The position numbers were made by a program, and so were the translations under genes. The notes under the pieces were generated by a model. It worked only from the letters and a program-made list of their open reading frames with translations, ran no database searches and had not been told where the DNA came from. This document shows, one piece after another, positions 35,327-44,384 of a stretch of DNA of 64,000 nucleotides. The stretch's first letter is position 1. Each line of letters opens with the position of its first letter. The stretch spans positions 62,001-126,000 of the forward strand of contig CAKSWA010000001.1 in the NCBI GenBank assembly GCA_934511165.1, read 5' to 3'. Origin of the DNA: an uncultured Oscillospiraceae bacterium (GTDB taxonomy: Bacteria; Bacillota; Clostridia; Oscillospirales; Oscillospiraceae).

Positions 35327-35342
35327 AATTTCATTCATAAGC

Positions 35343-35388
35343 AAAAACAGCTCCTTCGGATACAGAGCGATCCGAAGGAGCTGTTTTT
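35343..35388. terminator. Bidirectional terminator after the glycogen cluster
   Basis: A perfect 19-bp inverted repeat (35343-35361 with 35370-35388) with AAAAA at one end and TTTTT at the other serves the + strand glycogen genes and the minus-strand amidohydrolase. Confidence 0.93.
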
Positions 35389-35427
35389 ATCGATTTTGCT
35401 TTGCAGAGACATTGCAGGGCAGGAAGG

Positions 35428-37257
35428 TTATCCTTCGTAGACGATGCGGCCGTCGGAAATGGTATAGATCACGGGCACATCGGAGATGGCCTTGACATCG
35501 CAGGTGAGCAGATTGTCGCCGAGGACGACGAGGTCCGCCTTTTTGCCTACCTCAATGGTGCCCACGCGGTCATCAAGGAACGCGCCGTATGCGGCGTTGG
35601 TGGTGTACATTTCGAGCATCTCGTACACGGTCGCGGCCTGCGCGGCGTTTCTGGTGTAGGTCTCGATATCCTGATCCTCGCCCGCGTAGGGAGAGCACTG
35701 AGTCGCACCTGCCTCGATGGCGTGCAGCGGGGCAAAGTCCAGCGTGACGGGGTAGTCGTTGGAGCCGGTGATAATAACGCCCGCGTCGATCATGTCGCGG
35801 ATATGGTATTCACGCTGGAAGCGCTCCATGCCGAACATCTGCTCCTCCAGCGGAGAGAAGAACGGGTCATAGTAGAACCACAGCGGCTGCATCGCGGCGA
35901 TGACCTTATACTCTGCCATACGGTCAACATCCTCATCGGTCAGGAGGTTGACGTGGGCGATCTTGTTGCGCACGTCGGGATTGCCATTGACCTTTGCGGA
36001 GTTTTCATAGGCGTCCATCGCGATTTTCACGGAAGCGTCGCCCATGCAGTGGGTCTGCACGGTGTATCCGGCAGCGTTGACGGCGGTGATGAACTCTTTC
36101 AGTTCCTCCGGCGACGCGGCGGGCGAGCTTACGTAGTCGGCATCCATACCGGCAGCCTCATCGTATGGCTCAAGCAGATAGGAGCTTTTGCCCTCCGGCA
36201 CACCGTCCACCGTGAATTTTACCTGCCGCACGTTCAGGAAATCCGAGGCATATTTCTCATTTTCCCTGATGGTGTCTATCACGGTCTGCGCGCGCTCGGC
36301 GTTCAGCGGCGCAAAGAAAAAGAAGTTGCTGTTGATGCGGAGATTCAGTTCGCCCGCAGCTTCGAGGGTATGGAACACTTTCGTCTCGAAGCCAAGATCA
36401 AAGTTGTCAAGATTGCCGCCGCTGTCGATGCCCGTCAAACCGTAGCTGCTGGCTTCCGACTGAAAAGCCTTGAAGGCTTCGGCATACTGCTCCTCTGTAT
36501 AGTTGAAGCTGGGCAGATCGCCGAGTATCGTGTTGCAGTCCGAGAAGTATCCGGTAAGCTCTCCGGCAGAGTCCTTATAGATAACGCCCTTGGGCGGGTT
36601 GGGGGTATCCTTTGTGATGCCGCACATTTCAATGGCGCAGGTGTTGAGCAGCGCGCCATGCGTGGAAACGTCCGTGCATTTGATGGGCTTGTCTGCACAT
36701 ATCTCGTCAAGCCATGAGTTTTCGGGGATGCTGTCTGGAAACGCCTTCAGGTCAAACGCCTCAATGAGGTAAATATCATAGTCGGGATGGCTGTCCACAA
36801 ACTCTTTCGCTGCGGCCTTATAGGCCTCCAGATCCGCGCCGTACTCCATGAGGCTGAGCACCGTCTCTCTGGTCAGATACGGGCCGGGGGCGTGAATGTG
36901 GCCGTCAATAAAGCCGGGGGTGACGTACTTTCCGGCAAGGTCAATGACATTGGTTCCCTCGCCGATGAAGTCCTTGACTCCTTCGGAGGTGCCGACATAG
37001 ACGATCTCGCCGTTCTTCACGGCGACGGCCTCCGCGGTGTCGTCCTCGGACACCATGGTCTGGATCGTACCGTTTGTAAGAACAAGATCGGCTGCTTCAA
37101 CTGCCGGTTCAGCGGCAGGCTCTGCCGTGGGCGCGGCGGGCGCCTCCGAGGGAGTTCCCTCTGCCGGGGTCTGCGCCGTGCTTCCGCAGCCGGAGAACAG
37201 CGCCAATGTCATGGCCAGCGTCAGCAGCAGCGCGAGAGTGCGATTGCGTTTTTTCAT
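35428..37257 (-). CDS. Exported amidohydrolase family 3 lipoprotein (YtcJ-like)
   Basis: A 609-residue metal-dependent hydrolase. A lipoprotein signal (MKKRNRTL, hydrophobic, lipobox FSGC) is followed by an Ala/Pro/Glu spacer. The amidohydrolase-3 fold has TPGFIDGHIHAPG (HxH metal site), QTHCMGDASV, a His in KIAHVNLLT and GSNDYPVT late in the chain. The substrate is unknown; relatives cleave amides or formyl groups. I use the ATG at 37257 with AAGGAAGGA upstream. Export of this family by a lipid anchor is unusual but the signal is clear. Confidence 0.85.
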   Translation of the reverse strand: MKKRNRTLALLLTLAMTLALFSGCGSTAQTPAEGTPSEAPAAPTAEPAAEPAVEAADLVLTNGTIQTMVSEDDTAEAVAVKNGEIVYVGTSEGVKDFIGEGTNVIDLAGKYVTPGFIDGHIHAPGPYLTRETVLSLMEYGADLEAYKAAAKEFVDSHPDYDIYLIEAFDLKAFPDSIPENSWLDEICADKPIKCTDVSTHGALLNTCAIEMCGITKDTPNPPKGVIYKDSAGELTGYFSDCNTILGDLPSFNYTEEQYAEAFKAFQSEASSYGLTGIDSGGNLDNFDLGFETKVFHTLEAAGELNLRINSNFFFFAPLNAERAQTVIDTIRENEKYASDFLNVRQVKFTVDGVPEGKSSYLLEPYDEAAGMDADYVSSPAASPEELKEFITAVNAAGYTVQTHCMGDASVKIAMDAYENSAKVNGNPDVRNKIAHVNLLTDEDVDRMAEYKVIAAMQPLWFYYDPFFSPLEEQMFGMERFQREYHIRDMIDAGVIITGSNDYPVTLDFAPLHAIEAGATQCSPYAGEDQDIETYTRNAAQAATVYEMLEMYTTNAAYGAFLDDRVGTIEVGKKADLVVLGDNLLTCDVKAISDVPVIYTISDGRIVYEG

Positions 37258-37529
37258 GGGGGTCCTTCCTTTCACTAAATTTCCGTGCATTCGTTGTCAG
37301 ATGGCAGGAGAACTCTCAGACAAATCTACCAGACAAACCGCGCAGTTGAAAATAAACCCCTGCTGGATGTTTTCGTCCGGCAGGGGTCTTTTATGGGCTG
37401 GCAGCGCCTGGAATCCCGTTAGACTGCCTATATTTATCGGAGAGCTTTTTTACACATTCCACAGCGCGATTGTGCACCTTTTCCTAAACCGGAGCGGCGG
37501 ATTGTCTAAACTCACGGTTTTCTCCGATG
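37258..37529. other. Non-coding gap with a hairpin
   Basis: No supported gene lies between the amidohydrolase start and the plsY-like terminator. It holds a 12-bp hairpin at 37356-37387 (next entry) and A/T-rich sequence near 37425-37455. A short untranslated RNA on the minus strand between the two terminators is possible, but nothing beyond the second terminator supports it. Confidence 0.4.
37356..37393. terminator. Hairpin with T-run, upstream of the amidohydrolase
   Basis: ACCCCTGCTGGA (37356-37367) pairs with TCCGGCAGGGGT (37376-37387) with one G-U. TTTTA follows on the + strand and TTTATTTTC on the minus strand. Its partner gene is unclear. Confidence 0.6.
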
Positions 37530-37571
37530 AAAAAAAGTTGTCAGCGGGAACTGTCCCCGCTGACAACTTTT
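37530..37571 (-). terminator. Terminator of the glycosyltransferase-plsY operon
   Basis: AAAAGTTGTCAGCGGG (37533-37548) and CCCGCTGACAACTTTT (37556-37571) form a perfect 16-bp stem, 3 nt after the stop codon, with a seven-T run on the minus strand. Confidence 0.92.
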
Positions 37572-37574
37572 GAT

Positions 37575-38219
37575 TCAGAACTCGGAGTTCGATATACGCG
37601 GCTTTTCGTCCTCGGCGACGCAGAAGCGCCGCGTGTGGCGCGCAGCGCCGATCACGGCGATCATGCCGCAGCCGAGCGCGAGAGCGGCTGCGCCGTGGAG
37701 CGAATAGAACACCGCTGCGCTCACGCCGTAGAGCGCAAACACGAGCATGCTGCGCAGGCGGTGCGGGCGGATTATTACGATGACGGAGAAGAAAATGTAG
37801 AGCCCCGCCAGAAGCAGCAGCCCCGTCAGCGATACGTCTGTGAGCGCCAGCGCGAGCATCGCGCCGAACGCCGAAGAGATGCATTTGCCGCCGTGAAAGC
37901 CGTTGAACACGCCGACGGCGTGGCCGAGCACGGGCGCGGCAAGCGCGAGCGCGAACCACACCGACTGCGTATCCAGATACCGCGCCGCGAGCGACACGGG
38001 GAGATACGCCTTGAGCATGTCGAGTGCGAGACACAAAAGCCCCATCGGCACGCCGCACACGGCAAACACGTTGGCAGCGCCCGGATTCTCATCGGCGCGC
38101 AGCGCGCACACGTCCTTGCCGGTCAGGAGCTTCGGCAGGGTGCGGCTGAACATCACGCCGCCGAGCAGAAAGCCCCCGGCGATCAGCGCGAAGGTGAGAA
38201 GAGCTTCGTTTCCGGTCAT
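37575..38219 (-). CDS. Divergent PlsY-like glycerol-3-phosphate acyltransferase
   Basis: A 214-residue membrane protein with about six hydrophobic segments. PlsY transfers acyl from acyl-phosphate to glycerol 3-phosphate. Counterparts of the PlsY motifs are visible but altered: ENPGAANVF where GSGNxGATN is usual, DMLKAYLP for DxxKG, and GHAVGVFNGFHGGKCIS for GHxxPxFxxFxGGKG. Membership is likely; activity is uncertain. It overlaps the upstream glycosyltransferase by 4 nt (ATGA), so both are lipid-linked and co-translated. Confidence 0.72.
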   Translation of the reverse strand: MTGNEALLTFALIAGGFLLGGVMFSRTLPKLLTGKDVCALRADENPGAANVFAVCGVPMGLLCLALDMLKAYLPVSLAARYLDTQSVWFALALAAPVLGHAVGVFNGFHGGKCISSAFGAMLALALTDVSLTGLLLLAGLYIFFSVIVIIRPHRLRSMLVFALYGVSAAVFYSLHGAAALALGCGMIAVIGAARHTRRFCVAEDEKPRISNSEF

Positions 38220-39325
38220 GACAGCACGATCCTTTCCGCAATTCTATCGGCGGCGTCGGGCGCAATGGTATTTCGCTGCGCTTCGCGCATCGCCGCGGCC
38301 TTTTCCTTATCTCGTGCGAGCGCGACGGCCTTTGCCGCGGCGTCCGCGGCGTCCTCCGCACGCTCGGAGAGCCCGTGAGAGGCGAAGAACGCAATGTTCG
38401 GCGCCTCGCACGCGGTGTAAACGAGAAGCTGCACGAGCGGGACCTGCGCCACAGCGGCCTCGGTGCTCGTAAGTCCGCCGGGCTTGGAGATCATCACGTC
38501 GGCGGCGTTCATGTATACGTTCACCTTTTTCGTGAACGTGACGATGCGGACGTGCTCGTTTCCGGCATACTTTTCCTCGAGCGTCTGCTTGAGATCGCTG
38601 TTGCGCCCAACGAGGATATAGACCGTAAACGCCCCGCCATCGTGCCGAAGAAGAATTTCATCGCAGATTGCGCCCGCGTTCCCGACGCCGATGCCGCCGC
38701 TCATAACGAGGAACACGTCCTGAGACTGCGGTATGGCGAGATAGTTCCGCGCCGCGGCCTTGTCCATATGGTTTGCAAACTTTTCGTCCACCGGGATGCC
38801 GGTGACGATGATGCGCTCCGACGGTATGCCCTTTTCCACAAGCTCCGCGCGCAGATCCTCGTGCGCGATGAAATACCCGTCCAGATCGGTCTCGGCAAGA
38901 AACGGGATGCAGGTATAGTCCGTCAGCACGCCGTAGCACGGCACGGGGAACTCCCCGGCCTTGCGGATGGCGGTCATCGTCTCCATCGGGTAGAGGTGCG
39001 TGCACACCACGCGGTCGTAGCCGTTCGTTTCGATGAAGGCGCGGAGATTGGCCGCATACCGGGCGTTCGCGTGGTAGACCGGCGAGGTGATGCCGGTGGA
39101 GCTATAGATATCTCCCGCGCGGTAGAGCGCGTTGAACGCCGAGGGGGCGTTTTTCATAATGGCGGTGTACGCGCCGGATACGAAGCGCTCGGCATACTTT
39201 CCGGCGAGCACGAGCGGATCAAAGACCCGGTTTTCAATGCCCTTTCGCGTCAGCGCCCCGGCAACGGCGGCCGCGGCGCTGTTGTGACCCTCACCCGTGT
39301 CGCAGCTCAAAATCAGTACTTTCAA
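38216..39325 (-). CDS. Diacylglycerol glycosyltransferase (MGDG synthase/UgtP type)
   Basis: A 369-residue GT28-type enzyme. The N-terminal lipid-acceptor domain begins KVLILSCDTGEGHNSAA, the signature of monogalactosyl- and processive glucosyl-diacylglycerol synthases. The C-terminal nucleotide-sugar domain has SGGIGVGNAG and SKPGGLTSTEA. It would put hexose on diacylglycerol to make membrane glycolipid. I start it at TTG 39325 with GGGAG 9 nt upstream; no ATG gives the conserved N-terminus. A promoter lies just upstream. Confidence 0.88.
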   Translation of the reverse strand: MKVLILSCDTGEGHNSAAAAVAGALTRKGIENRVFDPLVLAGKYAERFVSGAYTAIMKNAPSAFNALYRAGDIYSSTGITSPVYHANARYAANLRAFIETNGYDRVVCTHLYPMETMTAIRKAGEFPVPCYGVLTDYTCIPFLAETDLDGYFIAHEDLRAELVEKGIPSERIIVTGIPVDEKFANHMDKAAARNYLAIPQSQDVFLVMSGGIGVGNAGAICDEILLRHDGGAFTVYILVGRNSDLKQTLEEKYAGNEHVRIVTFTKKVNVYMNAADVMISKPGGLTSTEAAVAQVPLVQLLVYTACEAPNIAFFASHGLSERAEDAADAAAKAVALARDKEKAAAMREAQRNTIAPDAADRIAERIVLS

Positions 39326-39367
39326 CGGTTTTCTCTCCCTGCTTGCTTTATGCAACGTGTGTGTATT

Positions 39368-39396
39368 ATAATAGGAAAGGATCCGCAGTTCGGCAA
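39368..39396 (-). promoter_or_regulatory. Promoter of the glycosyltransferase-plsY operon
   Basis: On the minus strand -35 TTGCCG (39396-39391) and -10 TATTAT (39373-39368) are 17 bp apart, about 45 nt upstream of the TTG start. Confidence 0.6.
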
Positions 39397-39508
39397 TGGA
39401 CATGCGCCTGCCAAACCGTGGCGGAAGTCTCAAAGAAATCACCCGATGAAGATTATTCCACACTTGGTGAAAAAGATGTGGAAGCCGGATTTTTAAGGAG
39501 GGCGCACG

Positions 39509-40099
39509 ATGGAACCGGTGAACCGGAAAAGCGATCTTCGCGTCATGAAAACGAAGCGGGCGATCCACACGGCGTTCGCGGAGCTGCTGACCGAAAAGAA
39601 CATGGACGATATCACCGTCACGGACATCGCCTCGCGCGCAATGATCAACCGCAAAACGTTTTACAACAACTACCGCGGCGTATACGAGCTGGTGGACGAG
39701 CTGGAAAACGAGGTCATCCGCACGTTTGAAACGGCGATGCAGGGGATTGATTTTATCGAACATCCGTATGCGGTGTTCGTAAAGCTCACGGAGATCATCA
39801 ACAGCGACATGGATTTTTACGGCGCGCTGCTCTGCTCCAGCCGGAATGCAGGTCTGGCGCATAAGATCCGCCTGACGCTCCAGCAAAAAGCGCAGGATCT
39901 GTTCGCCAGCCGGGTTGATATGCCGCAGGAACAGCTGGAAGTCATGATGAACTATGCCATTTCCGGCATGGTGGCAGTGTATCAGAGCTGGTTCAACTCC
40001 GAACGGCGGCAGTTGATCGAGGAAATATCCGATATCGTCAGCCGCATGTGCCTCGCGGGGCTGCGCGCCGCGGCGGCGGACGCCCGGCTGAAGGAATAA
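39509..40099 (+). CDS. TetR-family transcriptional regulator
   Basis: A 196-residue repressor-type protein. An N-terminal TetR helix-turn-helix (about 14-58) contains ITVTDIASRAMINRKTFYNN. The C-terminal ligand and dimer region has an aromatic-rich helix bundle with no assigned effector. AAGGAGGG precedes the ATG. It is followed 14 nt later by the CotH/lamin-tail gene, with which it probably forms an operon, and lies divergent to the glycolipid genes, either of which it may control. Confidence 0.85.
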   Translation: MEPVNRKSDLRVMKTKRAIHTAFAELLTEKNMDDITVTDIASRAMINRKTFYNNYRGVYELVDELENEVIRTFETAMQGIDFIEHPYAVFVKLTEIINSDMDFYGALLCSSRNAGLAHKIRLTLQQKAQDLFASRVDMPQEQLEVMMNYAISGMVAVYQSWFNSERRQLIEEISDIVSRMCLAGLRAAAADARLKE

Positions 40100-40113
40100 G
40101 CGGAGGAAATACC

Positions 40114-43100
40114 ATGGCAAACGCAAAAGACAAAAAGAAGATCATCCTCTGGCTGGTCGCGCTCGCGCTCGTCGCCGCGGCGGCGTTCGCGACCGTCGCT
40201 TTCGTGCGCCACAACCAGCGCCCGGCGTGGGACGGCGGCTACAGCGTTCACATCAGCGAGGTCATGACCGATAATACGACCTGCCCGAACGCCGAAGGCG
40301 TTCTCTGCGATTGGGTGGAGATCGAAAACACGTCCTCGAAGGACTTCCCTCTCGCCGGGTACTATCTCTCCGACGAGGCAGGAAAAGGCAAGTACTGCTT
40401 CCCGGCAGGGACGGTCGTCCCGGCGCGGGGGTATCTCGTCGTGTGGTGCTCGCCGGACGAAGAGGGCGACGGCTACGCGCCCTTCGCCCTGCGCAAGGCG
40501 GGCGGCGAGACGGTGTGTCTCATGAATGAAAACCGCACGGTGCTCGACAGCGCCGTGACCGTTGCGTGCGGGGAGGGACAGTCTCTCGTCCGCGGCAGCG
40601 ACGGTGCTCTCGTCCCCTCCGATACGCCGACGCCCGGCTACCCGAACAACGACGCGGGCGCGAAGGCGTGGCAGGAGGAGCTCGCGCAGCGCAGCGGCGG
40701 CACGCTCGCGCTCAGCGAGATTATGTCCTCGAATACGCTTTTTGCCGCGCCCGACGGGAATTACTACGACTGGATCGAGGTACATAACCCCTCGGATTCG
40801 CCGGTATCTCTCTCCGGCTACAAGCTCTCCGACCGCACGAACAAAACAAAATACGCCTTCCCGGACGAATTGCTCGGCGCGGGCGGATATAAGATCGTCT
40901 GGTGCGCCCCCGGCGTGGAGGGCGCGGAATACGCCTCCTTTGCGCTCGCGAGCGCGGGCGGCGAAACGGTCGTGCTCACGGCGCCCTCCGGCGCGGAGAG
41001 CGAGAGCATCGAGCTTCCCGCTCTGGGGAAAAACACGACGTATGCCAAGGAAGACGGCGCGTGGGTCGTATCCCGGCGCCCGACGCCGGGATTTTCGAAC
41101 GACGATGCCGGGTATGAGGCGTGGCTGCGCTCCGGTGGATACGAAAACAACGAAATCTACATCACCGAGGTCATGGCGCACAACCGCGGCACGCTCGCCG
41201 ACAGCGACGGCGAGCTCTCCGACTGGATCGAGATCGCAAACCTTGGCGAAACGGCGGTCGATCTCTCGGGCTGGTATCTCTCCGATGACCCGAACGTGCC
41301 GGACGAATGGAAGATTCCGGCGCTGACGCTTGCGCCGGGCGAATACGCGGTGATCTTTGCCTCCGGCAAAAACCGCACCGAGGGCGAGCTGCACACGAAC
41401 TTCTCTCTCTCCGACGGTGATACGGTCATCCTCTCCACCGGGAACGGCGCGGAAACCGGCAGCGTGAAGATTGAGAACGTGCCGGACGGCGCTTCCCTCG
41501 CCATGCAGCCGGACGGCAGCTTCGCCGTCTCCGACTTCCCGACGCCGGGCTTTGAAAACACCGCCGCAGGGTATGCCGCCTTCTGCGAGACCGATACGCG
41601 CACCTCGCCGCTTCTGCTGTGGGAGATCGTTGTCTATGAGGCGGGCTCGTCTGACTGGGTGGAGCTGAAAAACGTGTCTGCGAGCCCGGTCGATCTTTCC
41701 GGGTACACGCTCTCGGATAAATTCAAGGAACCGGCGCGCGACGCGCTGCCCGCCGTGACGCTCGCCCCCGGCGAGAGCTATGTGTTCGTATGCGAAAACG
41801 TAGGGCTGAACGCACAGCGCGATGAGCTCTATCTCTTCGATGCCTCCGGCGCGCTTTGCGACTGGGCGTTCCTGCGTGAAATTCCGAACGGCGGAAGCTA
41901 CGGCCGTCAGAGCGGCGAGAACGGCTATTTCTATTTCAAGCAAAGCACTCGCGGCACGGAGAACGGCACGGGGTACCGCTCCGTGGCGGCGCAGCCCACG
42001 GTGGACACCGCTGCGGGCGTATACGACGGCGCCGAGAGCCTTACGCTCACGATCACCGGCGAGAACGTACACTATACCCTTGACGGCAGCACCCCGACGG
42101 AGAACGACGCGGCCTACACCGCGCCCATCATGATCACGGAAACGACGATTGTCCGCGCCGCGAGCTTCCCAGCGGACGAGCTGCCGGGCAAGGCGGTAAC
42201 ATGGTCGTATTTCCTGCGCGAGAACAGCACGCTTCCCATCGTCAGTCTCGTGACCGACCCGGACAATCTCACCGGACCGCAGGGCATCTATTCCAATCAC
42301 GAACAGGCATGGAGCGAGAAGTGGGAGCGCGAGGCGACCGTCGCCATGTACGAGGACGGCGGCGAATTTTCCATCGACTGCGGCATCCGCATGCACGGCC
42401 GCACGAGCCGCCGCGTGAGTGAGAAGAAATCGTTCACGCTCAAATTCCGCGGCCGGTACGGCGGGGATCTGAACTACGACGTGTTCGGTGACGGCATCGT
42501 GACGGACTTTTCGTCGCTGCTGCTGCGCGCGAGCGTGGAGGATACATACACGTCCTACATGCGCGACGAGTTCTTCGCCCGCATCGCCATGGACTATACG
42601 GATGTCCCCGCGCAGAATTACCGCTATGTCTCTCTCTTCCTCAACGGCGAGTACTGGGGCATTTACGCCATCCGCGAGCACCACAGCGAGGAATACTTCG
42701 CTTCCCACAAGGGCGTGGACGCTGATACCGTCGATATGCAGACGGGCGAGTTTGAAGGCAGCACCGCGTGGAGCGATCTTCTGAACTACGCGCGCAGCCA
42801 CGATCTCAGCCAGCCGGAAGCGTGGGCGTACATGCAGGAGCATCTCGATGTGCCGGAGATGATCGACTGGCTCATTCTCGAATGCTGGTCGGGCGATATC
42901 GACGTTTACGAAAACGTCCGCTTCTACGCGAGCCCGGAATACGAAAACGGGAAGTACATTTACGGTCTCGCGGACATGGATCTCACGATGATCAACACGA
43001 ACACGTACCTCGTCGGCTTCGATAACTACCTGCTCCACGGCATCATCCCATCGGCGCTGCTCTATAACGCCGAGTTCAAGGATATGTTCCTCACGCGCCT

Positions 43101-43344
43101 CGGCGAAATGCTGCGCGGCCCGCTCTCGGACGAGAATGCGCAGGAGACGATCAACGCGCTCCGCGCGATCGTCGAGCCAGAGAGCGCGCGCGATCTCGCG
43201 CGCTGGGGACAGTCGCCGAACCTTTTCACCGCGCAGATGGCAAACATCCAGAACTTCATTTCCGGCCGCGCCGAGCGCATGAAAAACGACGCCATTTCCC
43301 TCTTCCATCTCTCCGCCGAAGAGGCAGCGAAGTATTTCGGATAA
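40114..43344 (+). CDS. CotH-kinase protein with four lamin-tail domains
   Basis: A 1076-residue exported protein. One N-terminal transmembrane helix (about 10-31) is followed by four lamin-tail (LTD) domains (about 42-165, 200-335, 345-485 and 500-620). Each starts with a pattern like ISEVM.xN and has DWIEI..xSLSGY-type strands. Then come a chitobiase-C-type beta domain (about 626-695, VHYTLDGSTPTENDAAYT) and a CotH kinase domain (about 703-1076). The kinase part has YVSLFLNGEYWGIYAIRE, LECWSGDIDVYENV and LADMDLTMIN, the last holding the metal-binding Asp pair. CotH phosphorylates spore-coat proteins in Bacillus; here the substrate is unknown. CGGAGG precedes the ATG. Confidence 0.88.
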   Translation: MANAKDKKKIILWLVALALVAAAAFATVAFVRHNQRPAWDGGYSVHISEVMTDNTTCPNAEGVLCDWVEIENTSSKDFPLAGYYLSDEAGKGKYCFPAGTVVPARGYLVVWCSPDEEGDGYAPFALRKAGGETVCLMNENRTVLDSAVTVACGEGQSLVRGSDGALVPSDTPTPGYPNNDAGAKAWQEELAQRSGGTLALSEIMSSNTLFAAPDGNYYDWIEVHNPSDSPVSLSGYKLSDRTNKTKYAFPDELLGAGGYKIVWCAPGVEGAEYASFALASAGGETVVLTAPSGAESESIELPALGKNTTYAKEDGAWVVSRRPTPGFSNDDAGYEAWLRSGGYENNEIYITEVMAHNRGTLADSDGELSDWIEIANLGETAVDLSGWYLSDDPNVPDEWKIPALTLAPGEYAVIFASGKNRTEGELHTNFSLSDGDTVILSTGNGAETGSVKIENVPDGASLAMQPDGSFAVSDFPTPGFENTAAGYAAFCETDTRTSPLLLWEIVVYEAGSSDWVELKNVSASPVDLSGYTLSDKFKEPARDALPAVTLAPGESYVFVCENVGLNAQRDELYLFDASGALCDWAFLREIPNGGSYGRQSGENGYFYFKQSTRGTENGTGYRSVAAQPTVDTAAGVYDGAESLTLTITGENVHYTLDGSTPTENDAAYTAPIMITETTIVRAASFPADELPGKAVTWSYFLRENSTLPIVSLVTDPDNLTGPQGIYSNHEQAWSEKWEREATVAMYEDGGEFSIDCGIRMHGRTSRRVSEKKSFTLKFRGRYGGDLNYDVFGDGIVTDFSSLLLRASVEDTYTSYMRDEFFARIAMDYTDVPAQNYRYVSLFLNGEYWGIYAIREHHSEEYFASHKGVDADTVDMQTGEFEGSTAWSDLLNYARSHDLSQPEAWAYMQEHLDVPEMIDWLILECWSGDIDVYENVRFYASPEYENGKYIYGLADMDLTMINTNTYLVGFDNYLLHGIIPSALLYNAEFKDMFLTRLGEMLRGPLSDENAQETINALRAIVEPESARDLARWGQSPNLFTAQMANIQNFISGRAERMKNDAISLFHLSAEEAAKYFG

Positions 43345-43366
43345 ATCGGCGCAGCAAACACAAAAT

Positions 43367-43401
43367 ATACCCGCCCGCTGAAAAGAACACCGGGCGGGTA
43401 T
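43367..43401 (+). terminator. Terminator after the CotH gene
   Basis: ATACCCGCCCG (43367-43377) pairs with CGGGCGGGTAT (43391-43401); the following tail GTTATTATG is only moderately T-rich. Confidence 0.75.
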
Positions 43402-43457
43402 GTTATTATGCACAGCAGAATACGGGACAGAATGGCGGATTTTTGTCTTTTTGAGAA

Positions 43458-43486
43458 TTGAAAAACGAAAAAGCGTCTGCTATATT
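43458..43486 (+). promoter_or_regulatory. Promoter of the SDR gene at 43549
   Basis: -35 TTGAAA (43458-43463) and -10 TATATT (43481-43486) with an upstream TGC and exactly 17 bp between them. Confidence 0.75.
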
Positions 43487-43548
43487 GTCGGCAGAATGAG
43501 AAATGTACCGCAAGTCTCATAATTTCAGATCATCAGGAGGAAAGTATC

Positions 43549-44370
43549 ATGGGTATCAGCATTGATTTTACGGGCAAAACGGTATTGGTGACCGGTGCCG
43601 GGCGCGGTCTCGGCAAGGCCATGGCGCTGACCTTCGCCAAAGCGGGCGCGGACGTATATCTCGGCAACCGCAAGGAAGACCAGGGCATGGAGACCGTAAA
43701 GGAGATCGAAGCTCTCGGCCGCCGCGCGGGCTTCACGAAGTGCGATGTTGCCAAGGAAGAGAACGTGAAAAAGCTTCTGGACGACGCCGTGGCTTTCGGC
43801 GGCGGCAAGCTGGATGTGTTCGTTAACGCTGCGGGCGTCATCTCCATTGAAGATATGATGTATACCTCCGACGAGGAGATCAAGCGTCTCTTTGATATCA
43901 ACGTGCTCGGTACGGTGCACGCGCTCAAGCTCGGCCTGCCCATCATGGAAAAGCAGAAGAGCGGCAACATCGTGACCGTCGCCTCCATCGCCGGCCGCGG
44001 CGGCATGGCGATGCTGCAGACCTACTGCGCGTCCAAGGCCGCCGTCATCAGTCTGACGCAGAGCGCCGCGAAGATGGCTGCGCCCTACGGCGTACGCGTG
44101 AACGCCATCGCTCCGGGCATCATCCGCACGTCCATGTGGGAAGAAATTCTCAACGGCATGGCGCACGGCTGGGATCCGGCGAACAAGCGCGCTCTCTCCG
44201 ATGAAGAGCGCGAGACGCTCTGGAACGAGTCCGTGAAGAACATGATTCCGCTCGGCCGCGCGCAGCTCGCCGAGGACATCGCGAATGGCACCGTGTTCAT
44301 CGCGTCCGATCTCGCCCGCGAGATCACCGGCCAGGTGCTCGCCATTGACGGCGGCACGACGATGGTGTGA
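43549..44370 (+). CDS. Short-chain dehydrogenase/reductase
   Basis: A 273-residue classical SDR using NAD(P)H. The cofactor loop VTGAGRGLGKA, NAAG (as FVNAAGVIS), the catalytic Ser region VASIAGRGG and YCASKAA (Tyr-x3-Lys) are all present, with the C-terminal GQVLAIDGG. The substrate is unknown; relatives reduce 3-ketoacyl groups, sugars or sugar acids. AGGAGG precedes the ATG. It is monocistronic, with its own promoter and repeat A2 right after the stop. Confidence 0.85.
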   Translation: MGISIDFTGKTVLVTGAGRGLGKAMALTFAKAGADVYLGNRKEDQGMETVKEIEALGRRAGFTKCDVAKEENVKKLLDDAVAFGGGKLDVFVNAAGVISIEDMMYTSDEEIKRLFDINVLGTVHALKLGLPIMEKQKSGNIVTVASIAGRGGMAMLQTYCASKAAVISLTQSAAKMAAPYGVRVNAIAPGIIRTSMWEEILNGMAHGWDPANKRALSDEERETLWNESVKNMIPLGRAQLAEDIANGTVFIASDLAREITGQVLAIDGGTTMV

Positions 44371-44384
44371 TTGCCGGAAAACCC

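Noticed and set aside
39982..43413. A 1143-codon open frame antisense to the CotH/lamin-tail gene, and similar long antisense frames over glgP, glgC-glgD, rel and selD.
   Set aside because: These are shadows of high-GC coding sequence: Arg/Ala/His-rich translations, no ribosome sites, no recognisable motifs, while the + strand genes show clear families.
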